Made by a program: the position numbers and the translations under genes. DNA of 64,000 nt from Vibrio palustris. Lineage in GTDB: Bacteria; Pseudomonadota; Gammaproteobacteria; Enterobacterales; Vibrionaceae. The notes beneath the pieces were generated by a model. It saw only the letters and a program-made list of their open reading frames with translations. It ran no database searches and was not told where the DNA came from. The stretch covers positions 1,054,001-1,118,000 of the forward strand of contig NZ_AP024887.1 in the NCBI RefSeq assembly GCF_024346995.1, given 5' to 3'. Positions 1-9,425 of the stretch are shown in pieces (within the stretch, counting starts at the first letter, position 1; each line of letters opens with the position of its first letter).

Positions 1-611
1 TGTTGTCAGCATGCTTTCTGTTTTCACTGGCTCGAATGCGCCATATTAGTTCCGGCCAGCTTATTTTAGCGGGTATCTCATTACTCTTTCTTTTCCAATC
101 TCTATTGTCTTTAGTGCAATTTGTCGCCTCCCCAGAACTTAGCCAGCAAATTTTGTTTTGGTTGTTTGGTAGTTTAGCAAAAGCGTCTTGGAGCAATGTT
201 GCATTAGTGTCGTTGGTTGTGCTCACATGCTGTGTTTTTTTGATGCGTGATTCGTGGAAGCTCACCGCATTACGTTTAGGAGAAGAGCGCGCTAAAAGCC
301 TTGGTGTTGATGTGACTAAATTGCGTTTAAAAATCTTGTTTTTAGTGGCGTTAATGACGGCAACGGTCACGAGTTTTGTTGGGATTATCGGATTTATTGG
401 TATTGTCGCGCCGAATATTGCACGAATGATGGTTGGTGAAGATCAACGTTTCTTCTTACCATTGTCTTTTGTTGTGGGTGGGTTTTTATTGTCGAGTGCT
501 TCTGTATTATCGAAAATGATTGTACCTGGCGCACTCTTTCCGATTGGTATTGTTACCGCCATCATTGGTGTCCCGTTCTTTTTCTGGCTGATTATTGCAG
601 GGAGACGATAA
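1..611 (+). CDS. FecCD-family iron/siderophore ABC transporter permease, 3' part
   Basis: This is the C-terminal ~200 residues of an inner-membrane permease that imports iron-siderophore, heme or cobalamin-type substrates. The reading frame is already open at the window edge, so the true start lies upstream; family members are about 330-350 residues. Several hydrophobic membrane segments are visible. The region around TVTSFVGIIGFIGIVAPNIAR is the FecCD coupling segment (G-F-I-G-I-V-A-P) that contacts the ATPase. The stop is immediately followed by the ATPase start, so the two are co-transcribed. The substrate cannot be told from this fragment; the binding protein and receptor would lie upstream. 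Confidence 0.9.
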   Translation, partial: LSACFLFSLARMRHISSGQLILAGISLLFLFQSLLSLVQFVASPELSQQILFWLFGSLAKASWSNVALVSLVVLTCCVFLMRDSWKLTALRLGEERAKSLGVDVTKLRLKILFLVALMTATVTSFVGIIGFIGIVAPNIARMMVGEDQRFFLPLSFVVGGFLLSSASVLSKMIVPGALFPIGIVTAIIGVPFFFWLIIAGRR

Positions 612-1385
612 ATGCTTCAGGTTCATGGTCTAAATGTAAAATTGGGTGATCTGACCCTTGCAGATGATATGAGTTTTTCTTTAAAGCCAGGGGACATAAA
701 CGTTATTATTGGTCCGAATGGCACAGGAAAAAGCACGCTACTTAAAACCTTGTTTGGCGACATTACTACGCAAAGTGGCGAGATTGTATTTAATCAACAC
801 CGTTTTGATGACACACAATTATCGGTATGGCGCGAGCGTATTGGTTATATGCCACAAGATATTCGTTTAGATGTGAGTCTAAGTGTGGTCGAAGTTGTGT
901 TGTTGGGGCGTTTAGATGCATTAAGTTGGCGCATAGACGACAAGATGTTAACAGAAGCGGTGCAAGCATTAGATGACATCGGGCTCGCCCATTTAGCCAA
1001 CCGTGATGTGAGAACATTAAGTGGCGGTCAATGCCAAATGGTCCTGTTTGCGCAAGCGATATTACGACGTCCTGAATTTTTAATGCTTGATGAACCTGTT
1101 AGTGCATTAGATTTACATTTTCAACAAGTCATGTTGGAGCATTTAGTACGTAAAACTCGCGAGACTCACTGGACGTCAGTCATGGTGTTGCATGATCTCA
1201 ATTTAGCGTCTCAATATGCTGATAATTTATTAGTGCTAAAAGATGGGCAAGTAGTGAGTAGTGGTCGCCCCGATCGCGTATTAACGCCTGAGCTTATTAA
1301 AAACGTGTATGGTGTCACTGCTGATGTCTCCTATGATGGTCAAGGCATTCCTTTTGTAAGAACTCAGAGAGCCTGCGCAATATAG
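612..1385 (+). CDS. FecE/FhuC-type ABC transporter ATP-binding protein
   Basis: This 257-residue ATPase powers the iron-type importer whose permease lies directly upstream; no bases separate the permease stop from this ATG. Walker A GPNGTGKST sits near residue 35, the ABC signature LSGGQ near 137, Walker B LMLDEPVSALD near 157, and the switch histidine in VMVLHDLNLA near 195. The length matches FecE/FhuC/BtuD. It should act at the cytoplasmic face of the permease. The ligand (ferric siderophore, heme or another chelate) is not decided by the sequence. No Fur box could be checked because the operon promoter is outside the window. Confidence 0.9.
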   Translation: MLQVHGLNVKLGDLTLADDMSFSLKPGDINVIIGPNGTGKSTLLKTLFGDITTQSGEIVFNQHRFDDTQLSVWRERIGYMPQDIRLDVSLSVVEVVLLGRLDALSWRIDDKMLTEAVQALDDIGLAHLANRDVRTLSGGQCQMVLFAQAILRRPEFLMLDEPVSALDLHFQQVMLEHLVRKTRETHWTSVMVLHDLNLASQYADNLLVLKDGQVVSSGRPDRVLTPELIKNVYGVTADVSYDGQGIPFVRTQRACAI

Positions 1386-1418
1386 CGAATATATGTGTAT
1401 TAATCGTGTCGTTTTCTA

Positions 1419-1436
1419 TACAGTACGTGTACTGTA
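1419..1436. promoter_or_regulatory. Inverted repeat TACAGTA-CGTG-TACTGTA
   Basis: Perfect 7-bp arms lie 34 bp after the ATPase stop and 125 bp before the peroxidase start. No U-tract follows on either strand, so an operator is more likely than a terminator. No regulator is identified. Confidence 0.4.
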
Positions 1437-1474
1437 GATTGCTGCATCTCGCGTTTTTCATTGAGCGTGATTGT

Positions 1475-1491
1475 GCACAATCATATTGTGC
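1475..1491. promoter_or_regulatory. Inverted repeat GCACAAT-CAT-ATTGTGC upstream of the glutathione peroxidase
   Basis: Perfect 7-bp arms around a 3-bp centre, 70 bp before the peroxidase start. Its size and symmetry resemble operators of MarR/OhrR- or TetR-type repressors. Assignment to a regulator is inference. Confidence 0.4.
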
Positions 1492-1560
1492 GCTAGCTTG
1501 TGATGTTATTATTGAAGCTTATTAGTTTCAGTTACTTATCATGATTATAAGGAAAGTAAT

Positions 1561-2106
1561 ATGAGTTCTATTTACGATATTGATGTCGTCACTATTGATG
1601 GCAAAACACAGAAAATGAGTGATTATGCGGGCAATGCATTACTGATTGTTAACGTTGCGTCTGAATGTGGCCTCACGCCACAATATGAGGCTTTAGAAGC
1701 TTTATATCAAGCGCGAAAAGACGAAGGCTTAGTCATTCTAGGTTTCCCTTGTAACCAGTTTGGTGCGCAAGAGCCGGGTGAAGAAAAAGACATTCAATCG
1801 TTTTGTACTAGCCGCTTTGGTGTGACATTTCCAATGTTTAGTAAAATCGACGTGAATGGTGAGAATCGTCATCCGCTTTACCAAGCGCTCTTTCAAGCAA
1901 TGCCAGAACGTACGACTGCGCCAGACAGTGGCTTTGTCGAAAAGCTGCAAAGCTTAGGTATTGAGGCGCCAGAAGGGAATATTCTTTGGAACTTTGAGAA
2001 ATTCCTCATTAACAAAGAGGGTGACGTCGTCGGGCATTTTGCTCCGGATATGGCACCTGATCATGCGATCATTACCGCTGCATTGGACAACGTACTCGCG
2101 AAATAA
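1561..2106 (+). CDS. gpx: Glutathione peroxidase (BtuE/Gpx family)
   Basis: A 181-residue cytoplasmic thiol peroxidase that reduces hydrogen peroxide and organic hydroperoxides with glutathione or thioredoxin. The peroxidatic cysteine is Cys36 in NVASECGLTPQY. The second signature FPCNQFG (Cys64, Gln66) and the Trp/Asn of ILWNFEKFL near residue 143 complete the active site. Cys82 in SFCTSRFG is at the place of the resolving cysteine of two-Cys bacterial enzymes. The catalytic residue is Cys, not selenocysteine. It is a single gene with its own terminator and a good ribosome site (AAGGAAAG). Two palindromes lie in the 175 bp upstream and may carry its regulation. Confidence 0.95.
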   Translation: MSSIYDIDVVTIDGKTQKMSDYAGNALLIVNVASECGLTPQYEALEALYQARKDEGLVILGFPCNQFGAQEPGEEKDIQSFCTSRFGVTFPMFSKIDVNGENRHPLYQALFQAMPERTTAPDSGFVEKLQSLGIEAPEGNILWNFEKFLINKEGDVVGHFAPDMAPDHAIITAALDNVLAK

Positions 2107-2134
2107 TCTGCTTGTCATATCGCGGTTCTAAAGT

Positions 2135-2166
2135 AAATCCCGACGTATTACGTTGGGATTTTTTGT
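2135..2166 (+). terminator. Rho-independent terminator of the peroxidase gene
   Basis: An 11-bp stem AAATCCCGACG / CGTTGGGATTT with one G-U pair and a TATTA loop, followed by TTTT, 28 bp after the peroxidase stop. Confidence 0.85.
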
Positions 2167-2287
2167 TTGGGCGGAAAGTTCAAAATAAAACGATTTTTTT
2201 TGTGATCTATCTATCTTTTTTAGTAAAAAAAAGCCACAATTGTCACGTTATTTTTAATTACTATTGGACTTAAATGTAAGAGGCATA

Positions 2288-3478
2288 ATGACAGAGACCA
2301 TCGCAACCGAATCAGCAGTATCACGTCAGTCGCAATATATGCGTGTATTTATGATTGGATTTAGCGCGTTTATTTTTAATACCACCGAGTTTGTTCCTGT
2401 AGGGTTACTCTCTGATATAGCTCGTGATTTTAGTATGAGTACGGCTGATACGGGGTGGATGCTCACCATTTATGCTTGGATCGTTGCCACGATGTCATTA
2501 CCTCTGATGATGGCGACAGGTCGAATTGAGCGTAAAAAGTTATTATTAGGCACATTCGCTCTGTTTATTTTAAGTCATATCGCGTCAGCATTTGCGAGCA
2601 GTTTTACGACATTGATTGTGAGTCGGGCTGGGGTGGCGTTTTCTCATGCGGTGTTCTGGTCAATTACCGCCTCTATTGCGATTCGAGTCGCGCCTTCTGG
2701 CAAGAAAACGCTAGCGCTCAGTGCATTGGCAACAGGAACATCACTTGCGATGATTTTGGGCGTACCGATTGGACGTATGATCGGACAGTTTGCCGGTTGG
2801 CGTATTACGTTTGCCGCCATTGGTTTTGTGGCCTTAGTCATTATGCTTTTATTGTGGCGTTTACTTCCTGCACTGCCAAGTTTGTTGCAAGATTCAGGCA
2901 AAACGTTACCGCGCCTATTGCGTAATCGTAAGCTGATGGGGCTTTATACATTTATTTTCTTATTATTTACTGCCCATTACACCACTTACAGTTATATTGA
3001 ACCCTTCGTCCAAGATATTGGTATGGTGAGTAAGAGCACCACAACAATTCTGCTGCTATTGTTTGGTGGCGCGGGAATTGTCGGCAGTATGTTGTTTAGT
3101 CGTTATGGTGAAACTCATAATACCCCATTGCTTATGAGCCAACTCGTGTTAATGATTGCTTGTACTGGCGGCATGCTCTTTGCGGTGAATCATACTTGGT
3201 CATTAATGATGACAGTAATGTTCTGGGGGACGGCGTTGATGGTTGCGACGCTAGCGATTCAAGTGAAAGTATTGAGTATCGATCCCAACGCCTCAGATAT
3301 GATTCAATCTATGTACTCTGGGATCATTAATTTAGGCATTGGTTCAGGTGCATTAATCGGTTCGCAAGTCATTCAGATATCATCGCTTAATAACATCGGT
3401 TTTGCTGGGATGGGGTTTGCCATCGTCGCATTATTACTTATGGTGTTGTTAATTCGTAAGTATCCAGAGTTACGTTAA
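2288..3478 (+). CDS. sotB: SotB-type sugar efflux transporter (major facilitator superfamily)
   Basis: A 396-residue inner-membrane proton-driven exporter with about 12 hydrophobic helices. FIFNTTEFVPVGLL in helix 1 and the following DTGWMLTIYAW are typical of the SotB/YdeA arabinose and IPTG efflux family. The frame is open a few codons upstream, but the ATG at 2288 is preceded by AAGAGG at ideal spacing and gives the family's usual start, so I use it. It stands alone between two terminators. Physiological substrates of this family are poorly defined; export of sugars or sugar-like toxic compounds is the family role. Confidence 0.88.
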   Translation: MTETIATESAVSRQSQYMRVFMIGFSAFIFNTTEFVPVGLLSDIARDFSMSTADTGWMLTIYAWIVATMSLPLMMATGRIERKKLLLGTFALFILSHIASAFASSFTTLIVSRAGVAFSHAVFWSITASIAIRVAPSGKKTLALSALATGTSLAMILGVPIGRMIGQFAGWRITFAAIGFVALVIMLLLWRLLPALPSLLQDSGKTLPRLLRNRKLMGLYTFIFLLFTAHYTTYSYIEPFVQDIGMVSKSTTTILLLLFGGAGIVGSMLFSRYGETHNTPLLMSQLVLMIACTGGMLFAVNHTWSLMMTVMFWGTALMVATLAIQVKVLSIDPNASDMIQSMYSGIINLGIGSGALIGSQVIQISSLNNIGFAGMGFAIVALLLMVLLIRKYPELR

Positions 3479-3497
3479 TTCGCAATATGAAATATTG

Positions 3498-3529
3498 AAA
3501 AAAAGCGCCTTTTAAGGGCGCTTTTTTTG
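3498..3529 (+). terminator. Rho-independent terminator of sotB
   Basis: AAAAAGCGCC / GGGCGCTTTTTT hairpin with a TTTTAA loop and a run of Ts, about 20 bp after the sotB stop. Confidence 0.9.
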
Positions 3530-3736
3530 TGTTTCGCTCATGTAAAATGGCCTAAATAAGGGGAGGCAGGCGCATAATACATGAGCGAGAGATAAGACTA
3601 AGCAGTATCACATTAACTATCAATCCCTATACGAACAAAATGCGAGATGTATAACCATGAATTGGTAATAGGGTGAAAAATAAACAATTGTTTTGATTAA
3701 TATTTTTAATGTAGAAATAAGTTTGTTATTTTTTTG

Positions 3737-4732
3737 TTAACAACTAGATTCCCTGACAATAAGTTTACCCAAATAGGTTTGATGAGTAATTGGGACCTCT
3801 GTTTTATTACTGTACTTAATCGCAAGCTGCATTGCTGCATCAGTTAATTCACTGATGGGTAAGGCGACGGTTGATAAGCTAGGAATGGAATAGCCAGCTG
3901 CTGGTTCATTATCGATACCTATCACAGCCACATCATCTGGCACCTTTAACTGGGCATCATGGAGTGCTCTTAGCGCGCCTAATGCCATATCATCATTACA
4001 AGCGAAGATGGCAGTAAAGGGAGTGGAAGCGTGTAAAAGTTTCACGGTGCTGTCATAACCGGTTTGAATGGTATTATCACCTTCTGCGGTCCAGCTTTCA
4101 GGAATGTCGCTGTGGTAAGGGGCGAGGAGATCTTGGTAGACCTGATGACGTCGTCGGCCGGTTTCACTATTTAAAGGCGATGTAATACAGGCAATATTAC
4201 GGTGGCCTAACTCCAATAAATGCTCCATAGCAATCCGAGCTAACTGAGTTTGCTCGAGTCCAAGACTGATGATTTTATCGGACGTCAGTTGGCGATTAAG
4301 CGCAATCAATGGAATGTTGACTTCCGCTTGGAGTGCCACTAACTCATCGCTGGTTAAATGGCGGCTATATAGCAAAATGGCGTCACAGCGTTGAAAAGCT
4401 AAAGCCCGTACGGCGTCTTGCTCCCCTTCAGAGTGCTTCTTGCTATTCACAACGACTAACTTTTTATTGGCTTTTTGCACACATTGTTCTGCTTGATAGA
4501 GAATGTTACCAAAATAGTTACTTTGAAATTCAGGCAGAATTAACCCTATGGTATTGGATACTTTCGTTGCTAATGCTTGCGCCACACTACTCGGATGGTA
4601 GTTCAATTGTTTCATCGCGGCAGTTACTAACTTGCGAGTGGCAGGTTTTACTTGCTCACTACCGTTAATGACACGCGACACAGTGGCTTTCGATAAGCCG
4701 GTTACTTTGCATACATCGTTAATGGTTGCCAT
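3737..4732 (-). CDS. LacI/GalR-family repressor, AscG-like, for the adjacent bglA
   Basis: A 331-residue sugar-responsive repressor. The LacI-type helix-turn-helix TINDVCKVTGLSKATVSRVI fills residues 3-22 and is followed by a hinge helix (HPSSVAQALA). A periplasmic-binding-protein-like sugar domain runs to the C-terminus, with LGHRNIACI and FACNDDMALGALRAL signatures. Overall similarity is to E. coli AscG. It lies 91 bp downstream of bglA on the same strand, with an intrinsic hairpin between them. A TGGAACCGGTTTCA operator sits in front of bglA, so it probably represses bglA in the absence of an aryl-beta-glucoside or cellobiose phosphate inducer. The ligand is inferred from the neighbour. 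Confidence 0.88.
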   Translation of the reverse strand: MATINDVCKVTGLSKATVSRVINGSEQVKPATRKLVTAAMKQLNYHPSSVAQALATKVSNTIGLILPEFQSNYFGNILYQAEQCVQKANKKLVVVNSKKHSEGEQDAVRALAFQRCDAILLYSRHLTSDELVALQAEVNIPLIALNRQLTSDKIISLGLEQTQLARIAMEHLLELGHRNIACITSPLNSETGRRRHQVYQDLLAPYHSDIPESWTAEGDNTIQTGYDSTVKLLHASTPFTAIFACNDDMALGALRALHDAQLKVPDDVAVIGIDNEPAAGYSIPSLSTVALPISELTDAAMQLAIKYSNKTEVPITHQTYLGKLIVRESSC

Positions 4733-4749
4733 TACATTGCCTCTTTACA

Positions 4750-4775
4750 GAAAAGCCGTCCTCACTGGGACGGCT
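4750..4775 (-). terminator. Intrinsic terminator/attenuator between bglA and its repressor
   Basis: On the minus strand AGCCGTCC-CAGTG-GGACGGCT is followed by TTTTC. It lies 49 bp beyond the bglA stop and 18 bp before the repressor start, so it should reduce read-through into the repressor gene. Confidence 0.75.
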
Positions 4776-4823
4776 AATAATAGCAGATACAGCCAAGGTT
4801 GCATGAACATTTGCTGCTAAAGG

Positions 4824-6272
<1,449 letters not shown>

Positions 6273-6322
6273 TTAATAGAACATAGAATACTGCATCTAT
6301 ATTAAGCGATCTAACCTATTTT

Positions 6323-6336
6323 TGGAACCGGTTTCA
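6323..6336. promoter_or_regulatory. LacI-family operator TGGAACCGGTTTCA upstream of bglA
   Basis: A 14-bp near-perfect palindrome centred on CCGG, one base from TGAAACCGGTTTCA, a sequence typical of AscG/GalR-type repressors. It lies 69 bp before the bglA start; the adjacent AscG-like repressor is the natural ligand. Confidence 0.7.
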
Positions 6337-6546
6337 ATCGGTGATTTTAGACCCCATCAGCAGACAATCAAACCGTAAATATTGATGAGTAAATTATCGA
6401 TTAAGCGAAAATCATAGAATTTTTAATCACAATGGCTTATCAGCGTTTTTTTTTCTTTTTTATCGGTCGTTAGATAGGCATAATTAACGCCCATCACATA
6501 CTCATGTGTCATTAGTACTTTCCAGAAATAAAAGCAGGCTAATAGA

Positions 6547-7227
6547 GTGAAAGGTCAAGTGGTTTCTTATTGGGCTGGCAAGCGTTATGGATTTATTGCT
6601 GGCGACAATGGCATTAGTTATTTTCTAAATAGTCGTCATCTTGTGGATGTGATGGACGAAAGCCGTCTTGTTAAAGGTATCCCGGTTGAGTTTGAGCCTA
6701 TCCGAACTCCGAAAGGGGATTATGCGACGAAGGTGACGATTTCCGAGGTATTTTTTAAGCGTCAGCTCACCGATTTTTTTATGAGTAAGCGGGATCAGCC
6801 CAAGTTAGGGCGAATTGAAACGAAAGCGTTTATTGAAACCCGATTTTTTGAAGAAGAATATGATGCGAAAGAGCATCTTTTGATGTTAGCCGACGATTGC
6901 AGTGCCAATGCCGTTTTACAAATGAAGCACCATATTACGTCTTTTTCAAAACACAAATACAAGTATGATATGCATTCATACAGTGGGCAGCTATCGGTTG
7001 TCACCAAGCAAGTGCCGTGCGGAAGCCCAGAGCAGGCCACTTTAGCCAATGAACAACTTGAAGCGAAGAAAGCCGAATTTCTCGGTGAATTTGATAACGT
7101 ACTCGCCTCAGAGCAAACGGAGCGAGAGCGTCAACTAAAGCCGCCGCGCTCAATTCGCTGGTGGGTGTTTATCATTACTCTTGTTGTCGGGCTAAGTAGC
7201 CTGAGTATGTGGACATTTGCCTTTTGA
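6547..7227 (+). CDS. Cold-shock-domain-like protein with a C-terminal membrane anchor, function unknown
   Basis: A 226-residue protein I do not recognise as a named gene. Residues 1-65 look like a cold-shock/OB fold: MKGQVVSYWAGKRYGFIAGDNG resembles the beta-1 to beta-3 strands with the K-G-x-V and Y-G-F-I motifs. Residues 75-160 form a soluble middle part with no motif I know. A charged helix follows (about 165-200). A single hydrophobic segment (WWVFIITLVVGLSSLSMW) ends the protein, so it is probably membrane-anchored with the OB domain in the cytoplasm. The start is a GTG preceded by GCAGG. It is monocistronic between bglA (divergent) and a two-component system. Confidence 0.75.
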   Translation: MKGQVVSYWAGKRYGFIAGDNGISYFLNSRHLVDVMDESRLVKGIPVEFEPIRTPKGDYATKVTISEVFFKRQLTDFFMSKRDQPKLGRIETKAFIETRFFEEEYDAKEHLLMLADDCSANAVLQMKHHITSFSKHKYKYDMHSYSGQLSVVTKQVPCGSPEQATLANEQLEAKKAEFLGEFDNVLASEQTERERQLKPPRSIRWWVFIITLVVGLSSLSMWTFAF

Positions 7228-7234
7228 TTGCTTG

Positions 7235-7256
7235 TCGGTGATCGCCCGATCACCGA
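7235..7256. repeat. Perfect 10-bp hairpin TCGGTGATCG-CC-CGATCACCGA without U-tract
   Basis: It begins 8 bp after the cold-shock-like gene. GC-rich arms are perfect, but TACTTACC follows, so it is not a classical terminator; it may protect the 3' end or terminate weakly. Confidence 0.6.
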
Positions 7257-7277
7257 TACTTACCTGAATGATTCACT

Positions 7278-7295
7278 ATTAACCCGTCATTAACC
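7278..7295 (+). promoter_or_regulatory. Tandem ATTAACC repeats spaced 11 bp, candidate response-regulator box
   Basis: ATTAACC at 7278-7284 and again at 7289-7295. Direct repeats one helical turn apart are the usual footprint of OmpR/PhoB-type dimers. They lie 105-120 bp upstream of the response-regulator gene, which suggests autoregulation. Confidence 0.5.
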
Positions 7296-7411
7296 TATTA
7301 CTCGTTACTTTGATTTCTCGGTTGTGGTTTCATAGTATGAGCCTTAGCTTAGATAGATGCTACGACTCTTCAGGTCGTCCTTTTCTTACCTTAAACTCAA
7401 TGGTAATTGTC

Positions 7412-8077
7412 ATGTTTAAAGCTTTGTTAGTCGAAGATGATTTGGACTTAGCAACGGCGTTGATCGACTATATGTCTTTAGAAGACATCGAATGTGATTA
7501 TGCCGCGGATGGTCAAGTTGGCTATAATTTAATAACGAAAAATCCTTATGACGTCATTATATTAGATTTGAACTTACCTAAAATTAAAGGGCTCGCCGTC
7601 TGTCAGCGTATTCGGGCCCAAGGGGTCGCGACGCCCGTATTGATGTTAACGGCTTGCGATACACTTGATGATAAATTACAAGGGTTTAGTCACGGAGCCG
7701 ATGACTACTTAGTGAAGCCATTTGCCACCGAAGAGTTGATTGTTCGCTTGAAAGCACTTTCAAAGCGACGTAGTGGCCAAATCTCCAAATTGGTTGTGGC
7801 GGATTTAGAATTAGACTTAACCCATCGTGAAGTTAAACGCGCAGGAAAGACGGTGAAACTCTCGCCCATCTCATTGCAGATTCTTGAAGTATTAATGCGT
7901 GAATACCCACAAGCGGTATCACGAGAGAAAATTGCACAAGCCGTGTGGGGGGATGAACAGCCAGATAGCAATAGCTTGAAAGTGCATATTTTTAATATTC
8001 GTAAGCACGTTGATAAATCAGGCTTAAACCCACTGATTCATACCGTACCTGGTTATGGTTTCTGTCTAAAACAATGA
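7412..8077 (+). CDS. OmpR/PhoB-family response regulator
   Basis: A 221-residue DNA-binding response regulator. The receiver domain (1-~115) has the acidic pocket VEDD, phosphorylated Asp52 in IILDLNLP, the conserved Thr in MLTACD and Lys in YLVKPF. The C-terminal winged helix (~125-220) ends in SLKVHIFNIRKHVDK...VPGYGFCL. The frame is open upstream to 7310, and an in-frame ATG also exists at 7400; neither has a strong ribosome site, so the start is uncertain by four residues. The cognate kinase starts 7 bp downstream. Target genes are unknown; tandem ATTAACC repeats in its own promoter suggest feedback. Confidence 0.9.
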   Translation: MFKALLVEDDLDLATALIDYMSLEDIECDYAADGQVGYNLITKNPYDVIILDLNLPKIKGLAVCQRIRAQGVATPVLMLTACDTLDDKLQGFSHGADDYLVKPFATEELIVRLKALSKRRSGQISKLVVADLELDLTHREVKRAGKTVKLSPISLQILEVLMREYPQAVSREKIAQAVWGDEQPDSNSLKVHIFNIRKHVDKSGLNPLIHTVPGYGFCLKQ

Positions 8078-8084
8078 GCTTGTG

Positions 8085-9368
8085 ATGATAAAGATACGCC
8101 GCAGTTTTAAGTTTTACTTCTTTTGCGCCATTATGGCGATTGCTACGATTACCGTCGTGAGTTTTTCTACTCTGGCTGCAAATTACTTTGTTTCAGGAAT
8201 GGATATTAGCTTACGCTATTCGATGTTAGGTGTTGTACGCCACGTTGATACCAGTGATGGCAAGCCCAAAGAGCTATTAGGCTACCAAGTAGCGACGCGC
8301 TGGCAGGATGTACAACAGCCGATCAAACATCAGTTTTCACGTCCAACAGAACACCTTCAATTTGAAAAAAAAATGGTCCACGACGGCTGGTTAACTCCGC
8401 CGCTCAAGGCCTACTTTCTTATGCGTTATGATAGGGAAGGAGGTCAAACAGTTTATATTTCACGCATTTTTAATAATCTTGCCACCGATCCGATTCACAA
8501 TGAAATACATCAAGCAGGTAACGGTTACGGCGTAAATTTGATCATTTATGCGTTGGTCGCATTGTTTGTGTTTGGCTTTGGTTTGTTCTTTTTATTTCGT
8601 CACACTGCTAGGCCACAAGAAAGATTGTTTGAGTGGGCGCAAACGCTAACGACCGAACAACTCAAGCAGCCGATACCGGATTTTCAATTTCATGAGCTCA
8701 ATCGTATCGCAGCGATTATCAAAGAGAGTATTTCATCGACTCAAGCTATGTTGACTCGCGAGCAGCGATTTTTGGCGAGTGCGAGCCATGAGTTACGAAC
8801 GCCCATTGCAGTGGTGCGCAGTAATGCCGAACTGATGGATAAACTCATTAGTAAAACCGACAACCCTGCACTGTATGAAAAGCAAGCCCAAGTAATGCGA
8901 AGAATATTACGCGCTGGGGTCACAATGACAGATTTATGTGAAACGTTATTATGGTTAAATCGGTGTGATCAGCGCGACTTACCTGTCACTCCGGTGAATT
9001 TAGCCTTGATGATTGACAGTATCAGTCGTGATTTACGTTATTTACTGCGAGATAAACCGGTTGAGGTCGAAATTGATGTGCAAGAATCGACGTATCCTCT
9101 GCCCTCAACCTTATGTCGAATCGTTATTAGTAACCTGATCCGTAACGCTTATCAGCATACGCTCGTAGGGCAAGTTTCGATTGTGCAGTCTGGGACAAGG
9201 GTGACGATCATTAACCGTAATTCCGAGGTCGGTGAACAGCCGGAGGAATTAGGTTTTGGTTTAGGTCTTGAATTAACCAATCGAATTATTCAGCAGTATG
9301 ACTGGTCTTATCATACGATTGACAATGACGATGGTAGAGAAGTCACCATCGATTTTGCCCAGGATTAA
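8085..9368 (+). CDS. Membrane sensor histidine kinase
   Basis: A 427-residue partner of the preceding response regulator. An N-terminal membrane helix (~10-32), a periplasmic sensor loop of about 120 residues and a second helix (~150-173) place the sensor outside. The dimerisation/phosphoacceptor helix contains His235 in ASASHELRTPIA. The ATPase domain follows, with the N-box NLIRNAYQHT and G-box GFGLGLELTNRI; it is compact. The periplasmic loop matches nothing I can name, so the signal is unknown. Start codons GTG 8082 and ATG 8085 are adjacent; I take the ATG. Confidence 0.88.
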   Translation: MIKIRRSFKFYFFCAIMAIATITVVSFSTLAANYFVSGMDISLRYSMLGVVRHVDTSDGKPKELLGYQVATRWQDVQQPIKHQFSRPTEHLQFEKKMVHDGWLTPPLKAYFLMRYDREGGQTVYISRIFNNLATDPIHNEIHQAGNGYGVNLIIYALVALFVFGFGLFFLFRHTARPQERLFEWAQTLTTEQLKQPIPDFQFHELNRIAAIIKESISSTQAMLTREQRFLASASHELRTPIAVVRSNAELMDKLISKTDNPALYEKQAQVMRRILRAGVTMTDLCETLLWLNRCDQRDLPVTPVNLALMIDSISRDLRYLLRDKPVEVEIDVQESTYPLPSTLCRIVISNLIRNAYQHTLVGQVSIVQSGTRVTIINRNSEVGEQPEELGFGLGLELTNRIIQQYDWSYHTIDNDDGREVTIDFAQD

Positions 9369-9370
9369 GC

Positions 9371-9401
9371 AATAAAAAAGCCCATCAAGATGTGATGGGC
9401 T
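9371..9401 (-). terminator. Rho-independent terminator of scrA
   Basis: On the minus strand AGCCCATCA-CATCT-TGATGGGCT is followed by TTTTTTATT, 25 bp after the scrA stop. It also sits 10 bp after the convergent kinase gene. Confidence 0.88.
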
Positions 9402-9425
9402 AAGCGGGAGGCATGGAGCAACTCG

